A stretch of 64,000 nt of DNA from Heliocidaris tuberculata (lineage: Eukaryota; Echinodermata; Echinoidea; Camarodonta; Echinometridae). Location: contig CM046839.1 in assembly GCA_025618425.1 (NCBI GenBank), positions 588,784-652,783 on the forward strand, read 5' to 3'. This document shows, one piece after another, positions 36,901-47,500 of the stretch. The notes under the pieces are model-generated. The model was not told the origin of the DNA, did not search any database, and saw nothing but the letters and a program-made list of their open reading frames with translations. The position numbers and the translations under genes are program-made. Each line of letters starts with the position of its first letter. Position 1 is the first letter of the stretch.

Positions 36901-39150
36901 TTCGTTAACCCTTTCAGGACAGGAATTATGTAAGAGCTCAATTGATCACATTTTGTTCTGCAAATTGGCAACAACAATAATATTTTTCTTTTAGTGCTAC
37001 GTGGTTCTAATAAGATGTAATGTCTTGAAAATAATATACATGGTTAGGAACTTTGTCGAAAAGTTGAAAAAGTTGCCAATTTGGACAAAAAAACAATGAT
37101 TTTGAATCTCTCAATGTGTTGCCAATTTAAGGATGTTCAATCTTATTCTCTTTTTTAAAATTCCTGGCATCAAACGCAATATGATCATGCAACAAAAATG
37201 GACACAGTATGTGTAGAATTTTTTGCTCTTTCTACTCATGCATCTGGTATATTTTTTAAGGCTCTAAATCAAAAGTTATTGGGCCAAACCACAAAATGTG
37301 GTCTATTGTCTTGAAAGGGTTAAGGTGTTGATGTTGTTGGTGTCATTTTGGCCCTTGGATCATTCTAAAGGCTGTAGCTCTCATGAAATAGTTTTACCAT
37401 CTCACTCAACACCATTCAATATTTATAACTATGCCATAATCTATTTGTGCAGGTGCTGATGTTGTTGGTGTGAACTGTCACTTTGACCCATGGATCAGTC
37501 TTAAGGCTGTAGCCCTCATGAAAGAAGGATTAGAGAAGGCTGGAATCAAGAGACATCTCATGATCCAACCTCTTGCTTTTGCTACACCAGACTGTGGCAA
37601 GCAGGGATTCATTGATCTCCCAGAATTTCCATTTGGTGAGTCATTTGCTCTTATCTCAAGATCACTGTCCACCATATTTCATTGAAAATGTTAACAACAA
37701 CGGAACATTTTAGATGGTCATACAATCACAAAAATCAAGAAATTACAGTTTAAAAAAAAAGTTGAAATTGAGATGTAGAGGGGAACCACATAGCCCAATG
37801 GACTTTTGAGGCAGAAGCCCATCAGGTTACAAACTATTAAACAGAAAATGTAGAGAAAAGAAGCCAAGAAATCTTATCCATGCATTCCTAACTAACTGAA
37901 TTCCCCATTTTGGTAAATATGGAACACTAACACCATGATAAATATCGAGAATTGATTTACAGTTTTGTGCTTGAAGGTAATTGGAAAATATTATGGAGCT
38001 TTTGTGGACTCATCAATGGCAGGTTCAGTGACCCTATCATTGTGTTCAACATGTGTCTCTTCAAATAATTCATTCTTTAGCCAACTGCTCCATTTCTCTG
38101 ACGAGTCTAAGAGAGACGTATGAGCTCGCCCTCGTGATTTCTTTCCTCTCAAATGACCTTCCATGTCCATAAAGTTGACTACAATGTTCTAAAATTATAT
38201 CCACATAGTCTAGCATTTTTAGATATAAGGAGAAATGTAGTCCATACGATTAGAATTTGGAGACAAGAATGAAATGACTCTTGATGTTAGCTGAAGGAGC
38301 TATGGAAGATTTCATTCTTGTGACGTTTATCTTTTATTAGGTTTGGAGCCACGCATCATGACCAGATGGGAGTGTCATCGTTATGCCCGTGAGTCTTATG
38401 ACATGGGTATCCGTTACATTGGAGGATGCTGTGGATTTGAACCGTACCACATCAGAGCAGTGTGTGAGGAGCTGAACAAGGAGAGAGGATTCTTCCCCGC
38501 AGGAACTGAGAAGCACGCCCTCTGGGGTGACGGCCTTCGCCAACACACAAAGCCATGGGTCAGAGCTAGGTATATCATTTCTTCTCTTTTCATAATTTGG
38601 CATTTTCGGCATCCTTCCATTTCATTCCTTTGCTCCGTTTCTTTTCTTCATCCCACTTTCTGTGTGTCTCTCTTTGTTCGTCTCTTTATTCTTCATCTTT
38701 TATGTGCTATTTATATCTTCTTTTTTTTCTATCCATCTATCCATCTGTTTTTCTGTCGCTCTCTTCTTTCTGTCTTGGACTCTTTAATTTATGCCATTTC
38801 TGACCTGTGCATTTGATGTCTGACAATACAATTTTATAGCATTAAATCATTTGAGCACCAAGAATCTTTTGAGTCCAGGATTATCTTCGTAGTATGAAAT
38901 AAAGGGAAGGGATTTATGTTAATGTTTTGATGAAATGCTTTAATTTTTATTTATTTTCCCATAATGCAGGGCTCGCCGTGATTATTGGGAGAACTTGAAA
39001 CCCGCTAGTGGTCGACCAGATTGTCCATCTATGTCCAAGCCTGATGCTTGGGGTGAGACTCGTGGTGATGCTAACCTTGTTCAGCATGTTGAAGCTACAG
39101 ATGATGTAGAACTGAAGAAGTTGTACCAGCAGTCTGCCGTCAAGACTTAG
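27838..39150 (+). CDS. BHMT: Betaine-homocysteine S-methyltransferase (complete, 8 exons, 410 aa)
   Basis: A cytosolic zinc enzyme that methylates homocysteine with betaine, forming methionine and dimethylglycine. Exons: 27838-27864, 32000-32141, 33581-33699, 34108-34311, 36322-36469, 37453-37635, 38341-38569, 38970-39150. All junctions are GT/AG, phases agree, and the total is 411 codons including TAG. Human BHMT is 406 residues. The zinc ligands are present at Cys222 (GVNCHFDP) and Cys304-Cys305 (GGCCGFEP), with the same 82-residue separation as human 217/299/300. Other family segments are [20 protein letters not shown] near the N-terminus, the substrate-site [12 protein letters not shown], and the C-terminal dimerisation arm ([16 protein letters not shown]). 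ATG at 27838 is the first in frame with the short MSDAKKPKT leader. DMGDH, which consumes its product, is the divergent neighbour. A vertebrate-type BHMT2 paralogue is not visible here. Confidence 0.97.
27923..27953. repeat. (TCAA)n microsatellite
   Basis: About seven TCAA units, 60 bp into BHMT intron 1. Confidence 0.9.
28095..28214. repeat. Two-module motif and 15-bp-stem palindrome, BHMT intron 1
   Basis: Module 2 (TCTCCAATAACCTCGCATAA..., 28095-28120) and module 1 (GGAGCTCCCTGGAGTTACGA..., 28194-28214) match 19848-19877 and 19801-19829 in DMGDH intron 1, with order reversed. Between them, CAGGGAGCTCCAA and TTGGAGCTCCCTG form an inverted repeat around a GC-rich loop (28156-28203). Confidence 0.5.
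28305..28664 (-). CDS. Small ORF with P2X7 C-terminal-like Cys-rich domain (uncertain gene)
   Basis: An unspliced 119-residue frame from ATG at 28662-28664 to TAG at 28305. An Arg-rich, then acidic and Pro-rich leader (1-60) precedes [21 protein letters not shown] (split here for reference as [11 protein letters not shown] and [10 protein letters not shown]), then [12 protein letters not shown] and VLEVA. The W-C-x-C ... MP-E-CC ... C-I-x-x-H-x-x-F-x-x-V-C order is that of the cytosolic zinc-binding ballast domain of P2X7 receptors. That domain is also found alone in many invertebrate proteins. It stops at VLEVA, slightly before the domain's usual end, so it may be truncated. It is antisense within BHMT intron 1, where a mobile-element or retrocopy origin is possible. 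Confidence 0.5.
   Translation of the reverse strand: MNVGFSGRRNGPVAYDFAPRLRRGHDRASDSDEEEQDSVPVPAPPVLRQRPAPAPSRLTQGVERWCECTCCQRMPAEIENVCCREVKFEIMTIPEDVTCITHHEDFEKVCQSPAVLEVA
29660..29799. mobile_element. ~140-bp MITE with imperfect inverted repeats
   Basis: Left arm CCTGTTGCTCAAAACTTGCG continues to AAATCAAACGCAA. The right arm read inward is CCAGCACAAAACTTGCGTTT, again ending AAATCAAACGCAA. It lies in BHMT intron 1. Confidence 0.72.
30370..30430 (-). mobile_element. Retroposon 3' tail, minus orientation
   Basis: On the minus strand, gtagtaagcgctttaaaaatg is followed by a degenerate (ATT)n tail. It resembles the LINE/SINE tail at 8961-9027. The 5' boundary is not clear. Confidence 0.4.
30588..31052. 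mobile_element. TTAA-flanked long-TIR MITE (Kolobok-like)
   Basis: TTAA at 30584-30587 and 31053-31056. The arms begin AGGGGAAGTTCACCC and match almost continuously for ~75 bp (e.g. GAAGATTACTTGAGTTTAAA). More distal similarity includes GTGACGTCACATGCGAGCAG on both sides, so most of the 465-bp element is one imperfect palindrome. No ORF. Confidence 0.87.
32000..32141 (+). CDS. BHMT: BHMT exon 2
   Basis: 142 nt encoding [20 protein letters not shown] to [11 protein letters not shown], residues 10-56, with the N-terminal strand and loop of the homocysteine-binding barrel. Confidence 0.97.
33581..33699 (+). CDS. BHMT: BHMT exon 3
   Basis: 119 nt encoding [20 protein letters not shown] to KSLEKHT, residues 57-96, with the [11 protein letters not shown] segment of the active site. 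Confidence 0.97.
34108..34311 (+). CDS. BHMT: BHMT exon 4
   Basis: 204 nt, 68 codons in phase 0: [32 protein letters not shown], then NKVDFLLAE, residues 97-164. It follows a strong polypyrimidine tract. Confidence 0.97.
34969..36125 (+). mobile_element. Element with internal ~150-bp tandem repeats (pearl/HINE-like)
   Basis: It begins with a small palindrome (ATGCCTCCG ... CGGAGGCAT) and ends near CCGAGGCATATGGGAGACGC. In between, about seven degenerate units of ~145-156 bp repeat the words AACTCAAGAACCATTTGAGG, GAACTTCAAACTTG, GTATCACCATAGGAAGA and GGTCAAAGGTCA. A short-ended element with a central tandem array resembles the non-autonomous Helentron-type elements described in bivalves and sea urchins (inference). 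It is in BHMT intron 4 and has no ORF of note. Confidence 0.7.
36322..36469 (+). CDS. BHMT: BHMT exon 5
   Basis: 148 nt encoding [20 protein letters not shown] to KMANA, residues 165-213, including [14 protein letters not shown]. Confidence 0.97.
36909..37319 (+). mobile_element. TTAA-flanked non-autonomous transposon, family 1 copy B
   Basis: TTAA at 36905-36908 and 37320-37323. It starts CCCTTTCAGGACAGG and ends TTGTCTTGAAAGGG. Homologous to 18474-18890 in the same orientation, with shared words such as CCTGGCATCAAACGCAATAT. It abuts the duplicated BHMT exon 6 start at 37322. Confidence 0.8.
37322..37391 (+). pseudogene. Decayed duplicate of the start of BHMT exon 6
   Basis: AGGTGTTGATGTTGTTGGTG ... 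GGCTGTAGCTCTCATGAAA parallels the real exon start (AGGTGCTGATGTTGTTGGTG ... GGCTGTAGCCCTCATGAAA, from 37451) about 130 bp downstream. In the exon frame it meets a TAA early, and the zinc cysteine region is altered by an indel, so it is non-coding. Confidence 0.82.
37453..37635 (+). CDS. BHMT: BHMT exon 6
   Basis: 183 nt encoding residues 214-274 and carrying the first zinc ligand, Cys222, in [13 protein letters not shown]. It ends [10 protein letters not shown]. Confidence 0.97.
38341..38569 (+). CDS. BHMT: BHMT exon 7
   Basis: 229 nt encoding residues 275-350, with the paired zinc ligands Cys304 and Cys305 in [15 protein letters not shown] and the segment [11 protein letters not shown]. Confidence 0.97.
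38970..39150 (+). CDS. BHMT: BHMT exon 8
   Basis: 181 nt encoding residues 351-410, [17 protein letters not shown] to YQQSAVKT, then TAG at 39148-39150. Confidence 0.97.
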
Positions 39151-39536
39151 GATGGGTGTACATGAGAACTAGAAGGGGGTAACCCTTGAACACCTGATGA
39201 ATGCCCTTCTGGCTGTCAACAGACAATGGATTTCATGGATTAAGAAACAGTACAGATGTTACCTTTATGAACCAACTAAACTACTTGTAGAAATGTCCAT
39301 AAGATAACCCCCTTTTTTGTGTGCCTTGTTTCATATGGCTAGTTTACAGTATTGACTCTGTCGACTTTGTGCAAGTTTGAGTTATGTGAGAGGACTTTTT
39401 ACTTTTTCAGTTGACCAAATTTCTTCTTTTTATTCTGTCTTCAGGAATATTTTTGAGAAACTGTACAAGACACTAGATCATTTTTCATTATCTCTATTTT
39501 ATGCTAATGAGAATTTTTGTAGGGATTATGTGAAGT

Positions 39537-39542
39537 AATAAA
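39537..39542 (+). terminator. BHMT: BHMT polyadenylation signal
   Basis: The first canonical AATAAA downstream of the BHMT stop, ~390 nt into the 3' UTR. Sites further downstream cannot be excluded. Confidence 0.55.
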
Positions 39543-40138
39543 TATTGAGTCAAGATATACATTGTACTTGTGAAAAGTTTTCTGCCCTTGCTTGGACATC
39601 ATGTTTTATATCATTACTTGCTGGTGCTTCTGAAGATCAATATTTGTCTTTTGCTTTGAAATACATGTATTCCGTTTGCTCTGTAATCAGTAAGGAATGG
39701 TTTTGAGCCGAAGTAGGTTGCTCAGATTAAAAAATTCCACTCGGGTACATCTGTTTGAAAATGTATACCAAAGAGAAAAGAAAGAATCTTGTATTTTTAT
39801 ATTCTTTTATTCCATGTTTTTTGTCTTGTTAAGATTCAGTTACATGTTGGATATTCAAATGACGATTTGAAAGTACATGTATATTCTAAATTTTAATCTG
39901 TGGAAACAATTGACAAATATTAATTTTGGCAACATTCTCACTATTGAGCAGTCAAAGGGACACATTGTTTGCCATGTCTTTAAAAGAGTGGCCAAGAGGA
40001 AGTGATGCCTTATGGATAAACATCTTTAGTTATGCATCTTCTATATCAATTGTTTAGCATAAAGATATTCAGTAAACAGATCATTTAACATTTCATTTGA
40101 ATATCATTACATATTTGGCACCACTGCTATTAGGTTAA

Positions 40139-40381
40139 AGGCGGTCAGTCGACGGTGCCCGTGTGGTTCTATGCAGTCCAGGCGAAAGTGAGTTCGGAGA
40201 TTTCCGTATTCGTACACATCAACTTACGTACACATCACAGCGATCTATGCGGATGTTTGCCGAGGAGGACATTTTGCTGGTCCTCAATATACTTTCGACT
40301 AGACCTAGTTTCGTATGCACATGAACTAGTTTGCAGCAACAGCAAAGATTTTTCTCCATTGAAACTGCCGCCTGACCACCT
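40139..40381. mobile_element. TTAA-flanked MITE, AGGYGGTCAG ends
   Basis: TTAA at 40135-40138 and 40382-40385. The left end reads AGGCGGTCAGTCG and the right end inward AGGTGGTCAGGCGG. Only ~10 bp of the arms match well, so this is a weaker call than the other TTAA elements. Confidence 0.55.
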
Positions 40382-40627
40382 TTAAATAGTTTTTGCCGTC
40401 TGTTACAGGTCCACTTGTCAGGGATAAAGCAAATATGATTGGGAAAGAATTGTTTTTCCCCACTCAATTGTAACAATGATGCTCTAATGAGAATTAAAAC
40501 AAAGAATTGAAACATGTAAAATTTTGTGTGGTCTCTACTGTTGTAAAATTTGTAGTACAATTTGGTATCAATCAATTAGAATTGTTTAGTATGTATTGCT
40601 ACAATGGATATTATTTGGAAAGCCTAA

Positions 40628-40896
40628 GGTAGCTTAGCGAAAGAAGAAGGCGCGTAAGAACGTGGGAAAGACGCATATGACAAAATTATTTAAACTCATA
40701 ATGTTATTCTATAGAGGCAGAACCAAAATATAGAGAATCAATATTTAACTCTATGAACATTTTTAAGCAGAATAATATGAAAAATTTTATTCAGACAAGT
40801 CCGATTGTGATTTTAGATGGAACAGACAAAACTAGCAATTTCGCTCTTTGCATCTTTCCCCCGTCTTTACGCGCCACTACGTTTCGCTAAGCTACC
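40628..40896. mobile_element. 269-bp MITE with TAA target duplication (Harbinger-like)
   Basis: Inverted ends GGTAGCTTAGCGAAA (40628-40642) and TTTCGCTAAGCTACC (40882-40896), each flanked by TAA. GGCGCGTAA words near both ends extend the similarity. A 3-bp TWA target site is typical of PIF/Harbinger elements (inference). Confidence 0.78.
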
Positions 40897-41245
40897 TAAG
40901 TGAGGGCCCCACACCAACTTTCACAGGGGTCCAGAATAATTTTTCTAGGGTCTTTGTGCAGAGGTGGGTGGGGGAGACCTGTCAGTTGTTCAATATGGGG
41001 GGGGGGATCTCAAGTTAAAATTGGGGGGGCCATGTGCACTGAACCTCTCCAGTGTCAAGCCCTGCCTTAGAGTATGAAAACCTAACATTATTTAGAACTT
41101 TCTTTCACTTGGCAAGACTGCTATCATGTTTGCAGTAACCTTGAAAACTTATCTTACATACTTCGATACCCTGATGTTTGAATTCAAAAATACCATGTAA
41201 CAAATGAGATATTCTACCATCTAAAGATATTCAATTATGTAATTT

Positions 41246-41380
41246 TGACTGGCCTTGAGGGGATACGACATATATTCCCCGAACCAGACTTCATATTATC
41301 TGAGTCGAAGACGAGGGTAATGTGGATCTAGTGAGGGCGATATATGTCTTATCTCCCGAAAGTAGGAGCCAGTCAATATT
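41246..41380. mobile_element. Small inverted-repeat element
   Basis: TTGACTGGC at the left is mirrored by GCCAGTCAA at the right. Inside, GATACGACATATAT faces the degenerate inverse ATATATGTCTTATC. 135 bp, non-coding. Confidence 0.6.
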
Positions 41381-44380
41381 GTTATTACTATCCACATCAT
41401 ACATCTAGAGCAAGCCTACTGATAATACTAGTACGTCTGCTTACTGACAGCCACTGTGACGTCACATATCCAGTCCAAAATAATGTGCAATAAATGCGTC
41501 GCATAATGTGCGCTTGCTTGTGCGTAGCTATACTGCTTCGGCTGCATGTGACTTTAGCTGATCTCCAATTCCCAGATGTTAGACTAGGGAAAATACAAGA
41601 CTATATTACTGTTTTATAACACGTAAAGTCCATAATCTTTTGTGAAAGAGGGTGATACAAGGAATATTACTCTCTTGCCAGGTTTGCACCAAAGACGAGG
41701 GGAATACAATTTTGTAACACCACAGCTCAGATGTCTTGATCCGGATGATAATACTGAATATTAAACTCCAGATAATCTATGTTCACACAAAACTTAGAGA
41801 ACTTATCATTATAACAAGTTTTTTGCAATTAAAAAAAAGGATGGAAAAACCAATTTCAAAAAATGGAAGGCATAATTATAATAGTTTTCAGATGAGCAAA
41901 TCAACCGAGTTGATTCAGTTGGTACAATTTAACACTTATCAAAGATGCTGATGCATTGTGGCAGTTAGTGTGCAAGACTAACCAGAAAGACCCTGATCAT
42001 TTGGTCAGCTCAGCAAAATGTACAGGCACGAAAAGAAATGTCCAGAACGCAAAAGGTATGTTAGTTTAAAGTCGGTGAATTAGAAATTATAATGTAGTAG
42101 AGGTACTGACCAGCTCTATGTTCTAATGATATGATAAAACCTCCATGAAATGAAATTACAATTTTCAACAATAATGCCTTTTGTATTCCGGAAGCATCTT
42201 TTTATGCCATTATATTTCGCCAAGTGATTTTTCCAACAAAGGAAGCGTAAGTATCATCTAACCTGAATTGGTGTTTGTCACATTACCCTCCAAACCGTGC
42301 TAAATTATCAATTGTTGGAACCATTTGTCTAATAACCAGCTGTTCCAGTATTCATATAGTCTATCATTTTGTCCACTAGGTATCCATGCATTGTCAGTGT
42401 GGTCTAGTATCTATTATCAATTTGATCTAATATCCATCCACTGTAGGCCAATGGCCATGAAGAACTTTCCACCAGGACCAGAATAAGAAACCAAATGGTT
42501 GTAGACTCTCTTGTTCATCTTTTTAAAAATAATTATTTGAATCACCATTAAATTATATGACTGCACATGCATCATCTACAGCAGTATAAAAATACTTCAT
42601 ATGGCAGTCTAATACAGCAAAAGAAAAAGAATTTCCACTGTATAAGACTAAAAAATAAAGACTGCATGGATATGAAAGTGATGAGACCATTTTGACAATA
42701 GGAGAACAAGGTGTAGACAAACTGAAATCAGATGAGCTGGATAATTAACAAATTGATTGTACATGACAATGCCTATTCATGGAAGTATTTAGAATGGGGA
42801 CAAGCTATTTCATTGTTATACATGTATTTTTAATAGTTTGTCATTTCACACAATGACAGGTAATTCAATCTTAAAATACATGTCTTCATAAAAAAACTTA
42901 CCAAAAAAAAACACAAGAGAAGAATTAAACCTTATACAAAGTCTTGGGCAAGAATCAAGTATAAATACTTTTACAATGACTATAAAGTTAGGAGAAAATT
43001 TCTACAAAATAACAAAAGATAAAATACAATTCATATAAACACATTTATACAAATGCTTTAAAAAAACTCTTTGGCAAACACATTGGTAGAATTTACCTCT
43101 TTGTCAAGTATTCAGGATAAATAATTTTCAATGAGTATACAAATATCAAGAAAATTAACATTTGTAAAAAGTTATTTCATTATGCATAGGAAGCAACGCC
43201 TAAGGCTAAAGGCCCAGTCCCATCAAACCCATAAAGACAATTGTAACAATATTATTAATGAAAGGTACACCTTACTATTTTTATATTTTTTGTGTATGAT
43301 GTGTCAGTTCCAGGTTCTAGGTTCATGATACAAGTTAATAGTCCTATTCCTATTGGAATTATTAGAATCGGCCCACTGCGGTTTATGTGAAAAAGGCATG
43401 GGTCATAGCCCCTTTCAGCAAACATTCAAACAAGAATAGTTTGGTACATTTTTATAGTACAATTTTTTTTGTTCAGGTGGGACTGAAGACTAAATACATG
43501 TGTGCATAGCAATGTTTGCTTTTTGTAAAGCCAAGATAGAGTGATTACTGATTAAAGCAAATTCATCGGTTCATTTTATGTTTGTACTTTGGAACATGCA
43601 GATGTTATAGTTCACATGACACAGAGTAAATTGAAATACTGGTTACGTGATCAGGGCTGTTATACAAACAATTCAAACCCCAGTAGTTCAACCCCAAAAT
43701 ATACATGTGTATTTGAAGAAATATCTTTCAGTATTAGTGTTACTTTTTTTTTAAATGCAAATTCCATTACGTGATGAAAAAAAAGAAAAATTTACTGAAT
43801 ATTCTGAAATGATAGCTACCAAGTTATTTCTTTAGAAATACTCCAAGTTTTCTTAACATCAACCTAATATACATGTATTCTAAATGCACTATAACTTGTG
43901 CAGTCTTTAAACTCTCAAAATGAATTTAAGATGTACATAATTTAACATGTACATGTTTGATCTCAAAATTTAGACAAATAATATCCTCACATTGAAAAAA
44001 ATACAAACAAATAATAATGTGTTTAATTTCTGTATTTTGAAGATTTCCTTGCATTTGTTTCTTCAAAACAGAACAAAGGTAACACACACAACTTTCTGCC
44101 CATCTAACAAAATTTAAATCAGTATATAATGAATTTTTAAAAATCAGAATTTGTATGAATTTTTCCATATTCTCAAATTTCACTATGAAATATACTGTGT
44201 ACTAATTGACAGCTTTGGGGATTGCAAAAGAATTCACTCTATTTAAAACCATACACTGATAAAAATGAACTTAAGAACATTGATGCCTATAGTTTGAACA
44301 TGCAATAATCTAATCTTTAACTCTGTATACAAACAAAACCTTGTCTGTCATGGCAAACAATCTCATGGATACTTGCAGAA

Positions 44381-44514
44381 TTACATTTTACGCTGGCCCA
44401 GTCTACGAGAGATTTCATTGGGAGTACCAAGTTCGAGATTAAATCTGCTATAGAATGAATCACCATCTAGCTGACCATGTTGAGGAGTGTTTGTTGGATT
44501 CAAGACAAATTCGC
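44381..44514 (-). CDS. CCNB1IP1: CCNB1IP1 exon 9
   Basis: 134 nt encoding REFVLNPTNTPQHGQLDG to the basic end RRLGQRKM, then TAA at 44381-44383. Acceptor tttttgcag. Confidence 0.9.
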
Positions 44515-47500
44515 CTGCAAAAATAATCAAAGAATTTTTCTCCATTGGTTTTAGAGCAAATTCATCAGCAAAGCAATAAAAAAGAGAATACAATTACTTC
44601 TCATTGTTATTACAGGAATAATCCATCCGCAAAGGAAAATAAATAATCAAACTATGTTGTGTACTCACTGATGCAAAGATCACTAACTTTCCCCTTTCCA
44701 TTGAATTAATTTTCCACGACACATCTTGACAGGGGACAATGCTACAACAGCAAAAATTACATCTTTTACTGGCACATTATAAGTGCGTTTTATAAATAGA
44801 TCATCCAAATTTACAGCCATTATGTTGGTTGTTTTGTTTGTTTTATTTTTGTTTCAGAATAATTATTTTTTTGTCTTTCAAGTGGATGTTAGGCTACTGG
44901 AAAAGTCTGAAGTAGTAACTCTTTAGAATGATATACTCTTTGATTAAAGTACTCCAGGAGGACAGTAGATTTCTTACGTTCAGCTGGTGTTGGTTTCATT
45001 CTTTTCTCCTCTGTTGAAGATCTCTTGTGACCTGGATTAATGAAATTAGTGGTGAGGTTGATAGTACTTGCCTAATAAGTGCTGGAAATGAAAACTATAC
45101 ACTTTGAAATCCTTTGTATCTCATCTAGTAGATTCAAATGTATGTGATGCTTTTCAGAAACTTATCCACGATATCCTGGTTTTTCATGGCATTATCCAAA
45201 TTATGCATTGCTTTTCTGAAAACTACAACTTGAATATCGAAGGCTATTCATGATAACAAAGTTCAAAGTATAGCATTAAAACGGGTTGATAAAAACTTTC
45301 AAGTTTTTCTATTATCATGAAATATTCTATGACACTTGCAGTTATATTCATTTGATCATTTTGGAAAAGAAGCAGAGTCAGATCTGAAATCATGGGATTA
45401 TTGATACCAAACAAATTCAAGAAAATATATTTAAAATTGGTTTTTGGATTAAATCTAAATACATTTCCTTTGAATTTTGTAAATGGCCCTTAATCAAAAG
45501 CATCAATGTATTGATTTAAGAATAATTTGTGAGAGAGTGATATATTTTATAGGTGGTTCATCAATTATTTTCCTTTTTTCTAGCTTTGATAAAATTTACA
45601 AAACTGCATGAATCAAGTTCAATATATGGCATCAAAATCGCACTTCATACTCATGAGAAACTGTTTTGCTCATCCTGAAGATGGCGCTATATCAATTTAC
45701 TTCTTATGACATATCCAATGCCTTATTCAACAAGAAAGTAAAACATTGTACATGAGCCTGCTAAGTGCAGGAATTTGAGTATTTGAATGTATACTATGCA
45801 ATAACTGTTAACTCAATCCAGATTTATCCCTCTCATTTATCAAAGATCAATATTTTACTATAAATACTTACTTTCTACAAATGAGATAGGCATCTCAAAG
45901 TCACCTCCACCTCCTACTCCTCCTGGCCCTACAGCTCCACCTCCATTGGGTAAGGAATCCATGTTGCTCACTGTTATAGATTTCCTATCAAATCAATGTA
46001 TACTGTAATCAATATCAATGATTCACTAGATGAAATTCATATATGGGGGAACTTTCAACTATCATCATAAACAGAATAACAGAAGGTCCCTTTATTAGAA
46101 CAAAATATTGAAGTGTGAAGTTCAATTTTCTGAATTTAATAGGGTCATATGCCTTTATTAAATCTCCATTCAGGTTGAGCCCTTGATACACATCCATCTG
46201 GATATGTAATGAAATATACTTGATATATGATACCATTGGCAATATAGCTTTTTGAGAAATCCCCATAGAAGAAATTACTCTGAATTATTCATAATGACAT
46301 TTTGATATATAACATTATGTAAAATTTGTGATACAAGCTCTAAATGTACAGTAAATTAATACAAAAAGCTGAAAGAATTATAGAATCACACAATCAGTTA
46401 ACTATTGCATCATAATTCATAATTCGAAAGCACATAGCTTGCAGGCTATATCCTTGAACTACATATTCAAAATACACACATTTTATGATTTTGTTACTTC
46501 CTTTTTTATTATTGTTTGACCATCACTTACCTCCTCAGGGAATCATACATCAACTGATGAAGAAAACATAGTTAAAAGAAATCATTGTAAATGGGGTTAG
46601 ACAAGTCATTTAAAGTGTTGTACAATGATTTACAAAGATATGGGAATTAATACAAACAAGATATTCATTTTGCAGATTTTCAAATGCAGATTTTCAAATG
46701 TGAAGGTCAAGATTCGGAAGGCAAATGCAAACATTGATTTTATTTGATTATTATCAATTTCCTCTCCTTTTAAGGTAGGCGACAGGGATACAAGGTACTT
46801 TTTTGTATAACTTTTCATGTTTCAAAGCATCGACTTTAAGAAACGCAAAATGCATTAAGTCTCTGGAAATCCTATCAAACATTTTTTTTTAAATTAGCCC
46901 CCCCCCCCCCCCCCCCTGTCTTTTCCCTGAACTATCTCATGCACGTTAGCCTATGTTGTGAATATCAACATCAAGACAAACATAGGTAAAGATAATTTTC
47001 ATAAAAAATCAATGCCAATTCCAGCTTTGACATTACTCATGTGATTGAAATGCATACACAGCATTATCTGATTTTAGTGATCAAACTGCACTGTAATTGT
47101 TAATTTTTTAGGCCAATGATTGCTTGAAATAAACTTTGAATTGAATTGGATCTGAATTGAAATAACAAATGGTTATATCTTAGACTCAAGTTCTTTGTTT
47201 ATATAGCCCACTATGTACACAATATTTATATCCCTACCTGGAGCTTCTGATGTTGACGATTTCTCTCCACAAGTTTCTCATAAACATCATTGTATCTCTT
47301 CTTTGTTGTTTCCACTTCTCTCCGCAATGCTGTGTATAGAGAATAGATTAACATAAAACAAAAAGGTGCAGATAATAAGGATAATGAAGAAATTACTTTA
47401 ATACTTGAAATTCCTTATAGGGAAATAACCAGTACACAATGAATGAAGGCCAATTTGTGGTTTGCTTAGTATACTTAGCTAAGCTCAATGATGTGAAAAT

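Larger units (their letters stand above)
39151..44380. other. Convergent intergenic region between BHMT and CCNB1IP1
   Basis: Contains the BHMT 3' UTR with a polyadenylation signal at 39537, then three small transposon-like inverted repeats (40139-40381, 40628-40896, 41246-41380). From 41400 to 44380 the sequence is AT-rich without recognisable genes or repeats; part of it must be the CCNB1IP1 3' UTR. Confidence 0.7.

Noticed and set aside
40219..40575. 118-codon minus-strand ORF
   Set aside because: It overlaps a TTAA-flanked MITE, has no domain-like pattern and no exon-like borders.
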